DNA of 64,000 nt. Origin: Onishia taeanensis. Its GTDB lineage: Bacteria; Pseudomonadota; Gammaproteobacteria; Pseudomonadales; Halomonadaceae. The stretch is taken from NCBI RefSeq assembly GCF_003268885.1, contig NZ_QLSX01000002.1:398280-462279 (forward strand). Direction: 5' to 3'. Position 1 is the first letter of the stretch. The number at the start of each line of letters is the position of its first letter. Below the pieces are notes generated by a model, which saw only the letters and a list, made by a program, of their open reading frames with translations, had not been told where the DNA came from and did not search any database. Positions 58,428-64,000 of the stretch are shown piece after piece. The position numbers and the translations under genes are program-made.

Positions 58428-60236
58428 TCAGGCCGGACTCAACGGCTCGGCGTGCTCGATCATCAGTTGCAGCGACTCGCGGCCCTTCCAGCGGTTGCGG
58501 TTTAGCTTGAAGGCGCAGCGCAGCCGGTCGCCGAGCCCGAAGGCCGGCACCTCGCCGGGGGTCAGGGCGCGAAACCAGATTGCCCGCACCGTGGAATGGC
58601 CATGGCCGAGCTCCAGCATCAGGTGGCTGCCGTCGGCGCCTACCGGACGCAGGGCCTCGACGAGAAAGTCGCCCTCGAACAGCGGCGCCTCGAACTCGCG
58701 ACCAAAGGGCGCGAGGGCCGCCAGCTCATCGAGCGTCGCAAGCGACAGCTGCTCAGGAGACAGGGCGCCGTCGGTGAAGACGCAGGGGTATAGCTCACGT
58801 CCACCAAGCTGCTCGCCCGCCGCCTGCCAGATCGCTCGCCGGAAGTCGTCGAGGCGCTCACGGGGCAGGCCGATGCCGGCGGCGCCGCGGTGGCCGCCGA
58901 AGCGCGGTAGCGCATCCGGCGCCAAATCGTGGGCGCGCTGCAGAGCATCGCGCAGGTGCAGGCCTTCGATGGAGCGCCCGGAGCCGGTCAGCATACCGGC
59001 GGTCGCCGCCGGGGTCAGCACCAGCGCCGGGCGGCCGAAGGCCTGGACCAGCCTTGATGCGACGATGCCCTGCACCCCGGCGTGACCGGTTTCCAGGAAC
59101 ACCACCAGCGCCGGCACGTCATCGGCAAGCTGGGCGGCGGCCAGAGCTTTGGCCTCTTCGGCCATCTCGGCCTCGATGGCCTTGCGGGACTGGTTGTCCT
59201 GGTCCAGCACCTCGAGGTGGCGCGCCGCCGTGCCGTCGTCGGCGGCCAGCATGAAGTGCAGCGCCGCATAGGGGTCGTCGAGGCGCGAGCGGGCGTTGAT
59301 GCGCGGGCCCATCTGGAAGGCAAGGGTCTCGGCGTCGAAGGGCACGCTGTCCGGGCCCAGCCGCGCGGCCATGGTGCGCCAGCAGGCGGCCTCCATACGA
59401 TTGATCAGGGTCAGGCCGTGATTGACCACGGCGCGGTTGGCGGCGCTGCCGCCCAGCGACACGCAGTCGGCGACGGTGCCCAGCGCCACGTAGGAGAGCC
59501 AGGGCGAGAGCTTGGGGGTCGAGGGCGATAGCGCGCCCCAGTCGATCAGCACCTGGCGGGCCAACGACATGGTCAGCCAGGCGACCATGCAGCCGGCGAT
59601 GGTCGGGTCCGGATAATCGCAGTCATCCCGGGTCGGGTTGACGGTGGCATAGGCCGAGGCCGGCGGCCCTTCCTTGGGCAGCGCATGGTGGTCGGTGACC
59701 ACTACCTCGAGCCCGGCCTCCTTGAGCCTGGCGATGCGCGGCTCATCAGAGCTGCCGCAGTCGGCGGTGATTACAAGCCTTGGCCCCGGCGAGAGGCGCA
59801 GGGTGCGTTCGACCAGCGGCAGACTGATGCCGTAGCCGTCGTTGATGCGGTGACCGATCAGGCTGTGCAGATGCGACTCCGGCACTCCGAACAGCTCGTT
59901 GAGGGTGCGCCGGATCACCACGTGCGAGGTGATGCCGTCGACGTCATAGTCGGTGAGGATGCCGATATGCTCGCCCTCGACCACCGCCTGGGCGATGCGC
60001 TCGGCGGCGCGGCGGGCATCCTTGAGCCGCTCGGGATGCGCCAGATGGCGAAGGCTCGGCGTCACCAAGGGCGCAATGTCGCCCTGATAGCCGGAAAGCC
60101 GCCCGGCAAGCACCCGCGCCTGCAGCTCGGTCAGCCCCTCGGCCTGAGCGCGGGCATAGAGCGCCTCGTCACGCTGGCGCGGCTCGATGTGGGGGCGAAG
60201 CGAGGCGGGAGATGTCGGAAGCGGGGCGGTATCCAC
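58428..60236 (-). CDS. recJ: Single-stranded-DNA-specific exonuclease RecJ
   Basis: 602 residues. 5'-3' ssDNA exonuclease of recombination and mismatch repair. DHH-family motifs: ILTDYDVDGITSHVVI (about 94-109), ADCGSSDEPRI (about 158), VTDHHALPKEG (about 180-190) and GGHRGAAGIGLPRERLDDFR near 455 for the DHHA1 domain, then an OB fold. The start is GTG at 60236, with GAGGAG 6 bases upstream. In many gammaproteobacteria recJ lies beside prfB; here about 6 kb separate them. Confidence 0.96.
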   Translation of the reverse strand: MDTAPLPTSPASLRPHIEPRQRDEALYARAQAEGLTELQARVLAGRLSGYQGDIAPLVTPSLRHLAHPERLKDARRAAERIAQAVVEGEHIGILTDYDVDGITSHVVIRRTLNELFGVPESHLHSLIGHRINDGYGISLPLVERTLRLSPGPRLVITADCGSSDEPRIARLKEAGLEVVVTDHHALPKEGPPASAYATVNPTRDDCDYPDPTIAGCMVAWLTMSLARQVLIDWGALSPSTPKLSPWLSYVALGTVADCVSLGGSAANRAVVNHGLTLINRMEAACWRTMAARLGPDSVPFDAETLAFQMGPRINARSRLDDPYAALHFMLAADDGTAARHLEVLDQDNQSRKAIEAEMAEEAKALAAAQLADDVPALVVFLETGHAGVQGIVASRLVQAFGRPALVLTPAATAGMLTGSGRSIEGLHLRDALQRAHDLAPDALPRFGGHRGAAGIGLPRERLDDFRRAIWQAAGEQLGGRELYPCVFTDGALSPEQLSLATLDELAALAPFGREFEAPLFEGDFLVEALRPVGADGSHLMLELGHGHSTVRAIWFRALTPGEVPAFGLGDRLRCAFKLNRNRWKGRESLQLMIEHAEPLSPA

Positions 60237-60270
60237 GGCGGCTCCTCAGAGGGCACGGGAAGGTGATGAC

Positions 60271-60295
60271 GAAAAACGCCCGGCGGACCGGGCGT
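60271..60295 (-). terminator. Rho-independent terminator of thrC
   Basis: ACGCCCGG / CCGGGCGT stem (8 bp) with a 4-base loop, then TTTTTCG on the minus strand. Lies in the 97-bp gap between thrC and recJ. Confidence 0.88.
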
Positions 60296-60333
60296 CGTGA
60301 CGGCTCAGTAGTGGTGAACTCAGCCGGGCGGGC

Positions 60334-61722
60334 TCAGCGACGCTGGTCGGCGACGAAGCGCTGCACGGCCGCAAGCTCGGCGGGCAACACCGTGTAGTGC
60401 TCTTCGCGCTCGAGCAGATCGTCCATGTGCGGCGGCAGCGGCACGCCCGGGAAGCCCGCCTTGACCACCGCCTCGGCGAACTTCGCCGGGTGGGCGGTGG
60501 CGAGCGTCACCATTGGTGTGGCGGCGTCGGCCCGCGCCCGCTCGGCGGCCCGATAGCCGGTAGCGGTATGCGGGTCGAGGATCTCGTGAGTGCGATGGTG
60601 CGCCTCGCGGATCACCTCGAGGATGGTGGCATCATCGACGCTGTAGCTCGCGAACTTCTCGCGCAGCTTGGCCAGCGGCGCCTCGGCAAGCGCCGTAGGT
60701 TGCTGCTGGAAGCGCTCGAGCAGGGCGGCCACGGCATGACCGTCACGGTCGTAGGCATCGAACAGCAGACGCTCGAAGTTCGACGACACCACGATATCCA
60801 TCGACGGCGCCAGGGTCGCGGCCAGCTCCTGCTTGGAGAAGTCGTTGGCGGCCAGTGTGCGGTGCAGGATGTCGTTGGCGTTGGTGGCGATGATGAACTG
60901 CTTGACCGGCAGGCCCATCTGATAGGCCATGTAACCGGCGAAGACGTTGCCGAAGTTGGCCGACGGCACGCAGAAGCTGACCTCCCGATGCGGGGCGCCG
61001 ACCGCTACCGCAGAGGCTACGTAGTAGACGATCTGGGCCATGATGCGCGCCCAGTTGATCGAGTTGACCGCCACCAGCCGGGTACCGTTCAGGAAGTCCT
61101 GATTGGCGAAGCTCGCCTTGACCATCGCCTGGGCGTCGTCGAAGTTGCCTTCGATGGCGACGTTGAAGACGTTGTCGGCCAGCACCGTGGTCATCTGGCG
61201 ACGCTGCACCTCGGAGACGCGGTTGTGCGGGTGGAGGATGAAGATATCCAGGTTGTCGCAGTGACGACAGCCCTCGATGGCCGCCGAGCCGGTGTCGCCG
61301 GAGGTGGCGCCCATGATCACCGCGCGCTCGCCGCGCTTCTTCAGGAAGTGATCGAGCAGCCGGCCCAGGAGCTGCAGGGCAACGTCCTTGAAGGCGAGCG
61401 TCGGGCCGTGGAATAGCTCGAGCAGGAAGTGGTTGGCGTCGAGCTGATTCAGCGGCACCACGGCGTCGTGACTGAAGGTCGCGTAGGCGTCCTTGACCAA
61501 GCCGCGGAAGGTGTCGTCGTCGATCTCGCCGTTGACGAACGGCTTCATCACCCGAAAGGCGATCTCGGCGTAGGAACAGCCGGCCATGTCGGCGAGTTCT
61601 TCCTTGGACAGCTGAGGAACGGTCTCCGGCACATAGAGACCGCCGTCGCTTGCCATGCCGGTCAGCACGACCTCCTCGAAGGACAGCGCGGGCGCCTGCC
61701 CGCGGGTACTGATATAACGCAT
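60334..61722 (-). CDS. thrC: Threonine synthase
   Basis: 462 residues. PLP enzyme converting O-phosphohomoserine to threonine. It starts MRYISTRGQAPALSFEEVVLTGMASDGGLYVP, and the PLP-lysine lies in ELFHGPTLAFKDVALQLLGR (near 110), with MGATSGDTGSAAIEG (about 140-154) as the phosphate-binding loop. This is the fungal/gammaproteobacterial (type 2) ThrC. ATG 61722 has AGGA upstream. It follows hom, the hom-thrC order of Pseudomonas. Confidence 0.96.
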   Translation of the reverse strand: MRYISTRGQAPALSFEEVVLTGMASDGGLYVPETVPQLSKEELADMAGCSYAEIAFRVMKPFVNGEIDDDTFRGLVKDAYATFSHDAVVPLNQLDANHFLLELFHGPTLAFKDVALQLLGRLLDHFLKKRGERAVIMGATSGDTGSAAIEGCRHCDNLDIFILHPHNRVSEVQRRQMTTVLADNVFNVAIEGNFDDAQAMVKASFANQDFLNGTRLVAVNSINWARIMAQIVYYVASAVAVGAPHREVSFCVPSANFGNVFAGYMAYQMGLPVKQFIIATNANDILHRTLAANDFSKQELAATLAPSMDIVVSSNFERLLFDAYDRDGHAVAALLERFQQQPTALAEAPLAKLREKFASYSVDDATILEVIREAHHRTHEILDPHTATGYRAAERARADAATPMVTLATAHPAKFAEAVVKAGFPGVPLPPHMDDLLEREEHYTVLPAELAAVQRFVADQRR

Positions 61723-61836
61723 CGTTCGATCCTGTGTGTGCGCCCCAACCACTCTGGTCGAGAGGCGAGGCACGTGGTCCAGCGCACGATCGGGCCCGTC
61801 GCTTGTGGTGACGGTCAGGCCCGCCGATTGTCGTTG

Positions 61837-63153
61837 TTAGGCGTTCTCGTCGAGGGTCTCGACGCGGATGCGGGTCACCGAACCGGCGATATCGGCCAGC
61901 GACTCGAGCTGACGGATCACCTCGTTCATGTGCTTCTCGCGGGTGCGATGCGTCAGCAGGATGATCGGCACCAGCTCGCCTTCGATGGCTTCCTTCTGGA
62001 TGATCGCCTCGATGGAGATGCCCTGCTCGGAGAGAATCGTCGCCACACGTGCCAGCACGCCGGGGCGGTCGACCGCCAGCAGGCGCAGGTAGTAGGCGGT
62101 GGTGATCTCTTCCATGGGCAGGATCGGCAGGTCGTTGTCGCTCTCGCCGATGCCGCTGAAGGCTAGGTAGGGCACACGGTAGCGGTGCTCGGTGCTGATG
62201 TCGCGGGCCACATCGAGCAGGTCGGCGACCACCGCCGAAGCGGTCGGTTCAGCACCGGCGCCAGCGCCGTAGTAGATGGTAGGCCCCACGGCATCGCCCA
62301 TCACCTCGATGGCGTTCTTGACCCCGTTCACGTTGGCCAGCAAACACTCCTTGGGCACCAGCGCCGGATGTACGCGCAGCTCGAAGCCGGACTCGGTGCG
62401 TTTGGATATGCCCAGGTGCTTGATCACGTAGCCGAGGTTGTCGGCCTGCTCGACGTCGTCGAAGGTGATCCGCGAGATGCCTTCGGTGTAGGCCTTGTCG
62501 AACTGCAGCGGCACGCCGTAGGCAATGGAGGCCAGGATGGTCAGCTTGTGCGCGGCGTCGATGCCTTCGACATCGAAGGTCGGGTCGGCTTCGGCATAAC
62601 CGAGCGCCTGGGCCTCGGCCAGCACGTCTTCGAAGGCGCGGCCCTCGTCACGCATGTGGGTGAGGATGTAGTTGCCGGTGCCGTTGATGATGCCGGCCAG
62701 CCACTCGATGCGGTTGGCGCCGAGGCCCTCGCGCAGCGACTTGATCACCGGGATGCCGCCGGCCACCGCCGCCTCGAAGGCGACGATGACGCCCTTCTCG
62801 TGGGCGGCCTGGAAGATCTCGTTGCCGTGCACCGCGATCAGTGCCTTGTTGGCGGTAACCACATGCTTGCCGTTTTCGATGGCAGTCAGCACCAGCTCGC
62901 GGGCCACTTCGTAGCCGCCGATCAGTTCGACCAGTACGTCGACGTCGGGATTACGGGCCACCTCGAATACATCGTTGGTGGTCTTGACGCCGGTGGTATC
63001 GCAGTCAGGATTTTCGCGACGCATCGCCACCTGCTCAATCACGATCGGGCGACCGGCCCGACGCGCGATCTCATCAGCGTTGCGCATCAGCACATTGAAA
63101 GTACCGCCACCCACGGTGCCCAGACCACAGATTCCCACTCTGACCGATTTCAA
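61837..63153 (-). CDS. hom: Homoserine dehydrogenase
   Basis: 438 residues. Reduces aspartate semialdehyde to homoserine; monofunctional, not fused to aspartokinase. NAD(P)-binding VGICGLGTVGGGTFNVLMRNADE (about 6-28), catalytic segment GRAFEDVLAEAQALGYAEADPTFDVEGIDAAHKL (about 175-208) and a C-terminal ACT domain (from RPGVLARVATILSEQGISIEAIIQKEA) for threonine feedback. The start is a TTG at 63153 with AAGGGAG 8 bases upstream. The residues after it (KSVRVGICGLGTVGGG) match the family N-terminus, and no ATG is available nearby. Confidence 0.95.
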   Translation of the reverse strand: MKSVRVGICGLGTVGGGTFNVLMRNADEIARRAGRPIVIEQVAMRRENPDCDTTGVKTTNDVFEVARNPDVDVLVELIGGYEVARELVLTAIENGKHVVTANKALIAVHGNEIFQAAHEKGVIVAFEAAVAGGIPVIKSLREGLGANRIEWLAGIINGTGNYILTHMRDEGRAFEDVLAEAQALGYAEADPTFDVEGIDAAHKLTILASIAYGVPLQFDKAYTEGISRITFDDVEQADNLGYVIKHLGISKRTESGFELRVHPALVPKECLLANVNGVKNAIEVMGDAVGPTIYYGAGAGAEPTASAVVADLLDVARDISTEHRYRVPYLAFSGIGESDNDLPILPMEEITTAYYLRLLAVDRPGVLARVATILSEQGISIEAIIQKEAIEGELVPIILLTHRTREKHMNEVIRQLESLADIAGSVTRIRVETLDENA

Positions 63154-63251
63154 CGTTTTGCTCCCTTTGCAGATACTCGATTGTTCGCCTTGTCGACGCC
63201 GCGTCAGGACGACCGCGAATGCAGCCGCCAGATCGCTCAGACGTTCAGTTC

Positions 63252-63983
63252 TCAGCCATTCAGGTCCAGCATTTCCGCCAGCCGCTCGGCCGGCACGTAG
63301 CCCGGCACCAGGCGCCCGTCAGGCAGCACGATGGCCGGAGTGCCCTGCACGCCGAGCTCCATGCCCAGATGATACTGTGACTCGACCAGATTGTCGCAGT
63401 CGGGGGCGATATCCAACGATTCGCCACGCTTGGCTGCGCTCATTGCTTCGGCCGGGTTCGGTGCACACCACACCTGGCTCAGTAACCGGGCGCCCTCTGA
63501 GCCGGCGCCGGCGCGCGGAAATGCCAGGTAATGCACGGCGATGCCCAGGTCGTTGAGCGCCGGCACTTCTTCATGCAGGCGCTGGCAGTAGGGGCAGGTG
63601 GTATCGGTGAAGACGTGGATCGTCGCCTTTGGCGCTTCGTCACTACGGAAGATCACCTGCTCGCTCTCGGGCACGGCGGCGATGCGCGCGGCGCGCTGGG
63701 CGTTGCGCGATTGCTCGCTCAGGTTCACCAGGCCATCGGCGCCATTCTTGTAGATATCACCGACGATGAAATGATCGCCGGCGGCATCGCTGTAGAAGGT
63801 TTCACCGTTGGCCAGATGCACCTCCCAGAGGCCCGCGACGGGGGTCTCCAGCACCTGTTCGACAGGCATCGATTCACCGTTGACGGTGAGGCTATCGGTC
63901 AGGGCCTGGGGCGGCGCTGCCATGACCTGGGCGGTGAAAAGGCCGGCCAACAGGCCAGTCGCGGTAAGCAGCAGTCGATTCAT
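63252..63983 (-). CDS. dsbC: Thiol:disulfide interchange protein DsbC
   Basis: 243 residues. Periplasmic disulfide isomerase. Signal peptide (LLLTATGLLAGLFTAQVMA), N-terminal dimerisation domain (about 22-85), thioredoxin fold with CPYC in VFTDTTCPYCQRLHEEV (near 115), a structural Cys pair (WCAPNP and PDCDNL) and the cis-Pro motif QGTPAIVLPDG (near 215). ATG 63983 with GAGG upstream; the TTG two codons before is not needed. dsbC upstream of hom matches the Pseudomonas order. Confidence 0.95.
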   Translation of the reverse strand: MNRLLLTATGLLAGLFTAQVMAAPPQALTDSLTVNGESMPVEQVLETPVAGLWEVHLANGETFYSDAAGDHFIVGDIYKNGADGLVNLSEQSRNAQRAARIAAVPESEQVIFRSDEAPKATIHVFTDTTCPYCQRLHEEVPALNDLGIAVHYLAFPRAGAGSEGARLLSQVWCAPNPAEAMSAAKRGESLDIAPDCDNLVESQYHLGMELGVQGTPAIVLPDGRLVPGYVPAERLAEMLDLNG

Positions 63984-64000
63984 GGTCAACCTCGAGGATG

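Overview
The window is about 65% GC bacterial chromosome, almost entirely core genome. Gene content, gene order and protein style (rseP-bamA-skp-lpxD, glnD-dapC-dapD-dapE, prfB-lysS, dsbC-hom-thrC-recJ, long DapD, SlmA, ZapB) point to a gammaproteobacterium close to Halomonas (Halomonadaceae). That assignment rests on recognition, not on a search. There are no rRNA or tRNA genes, CRISPR arrays, phage genes or insertion sequences that I can see.

Layout. 1-11170 (minus): rpsB, tsf, pyrH, frr, uppS, cdsA, dxr, rseP, bamA, skp and the 5' part of lpxD, i.e. translation factors running into undecaprenyl, phospholipid, isoprenoid and outer-membrane assembly genes. 11270-19341 (plus): map and glnD, then the succinylase lysine/DAP branch (dapC, an ArsC/Spx-like reductase, dapD, dapE) and a small unknown gene. 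19568-22878: a membrane-anchored cold-shock-domain protein, slyX, trxB, a 2-Cys peroxiredoxin and a small Cys-rich protein. 23126-32963: acnA, then maeA, trpS, ald, rlmI with a DUF2007/zinc-ribbon gene, and mutM. 33085-39972: rpmG-rpmB, radC, coaBC-dut-algC, argB, slmA. 40134-49417: rpoH, ftsX-ftsE-ftsY, rsmD, zapB, a bolA / holD-like / rimI operon, an MFS exporter and an acidic conserved protein. 49662-63983: lysS, prfB with its programmed frameshift, fadL, a MerR/P-type ATPase metal-efflux operon, yitT, recJ, thrC, hom, dsbC.

Many neighbours are translationally coupled through 4-base overlaps: uppS-cdsA-dxr, dapC-arsC-like, coaBC-dut, ftsE-ftsX, bolA-holD-like-rimI and merR-ATPase-microprotein. 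Several start codons are GTG or TTG (cdsA, rlmI, recJ, hom, the holD-like gene).

The least ordinary part is 54100-57600. A MerR-type promoter with a 21-bp dyad drives a regulator that lacks one of the usual metal-loop cysteines. It is coupled to an ATPase whose first two metal-binding domains are a recent tandem duplication, and that is coupled to a 24-residue membrane peptide. A second theme is a set of short in-frame 15-bp tandem repeats inside flexible segments of otherwise conserved proteins (MutM, Dut, FtsY, DapC, HolD-like). Candidate regulatory sites include a sigma-E promoter upstream of rpoH, a PsrA-like palindrome upstream of fadL and an OxyR-like dyad upstream of the peroxiredoxin gene. 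I found no convincing entirely new multi-gene system.
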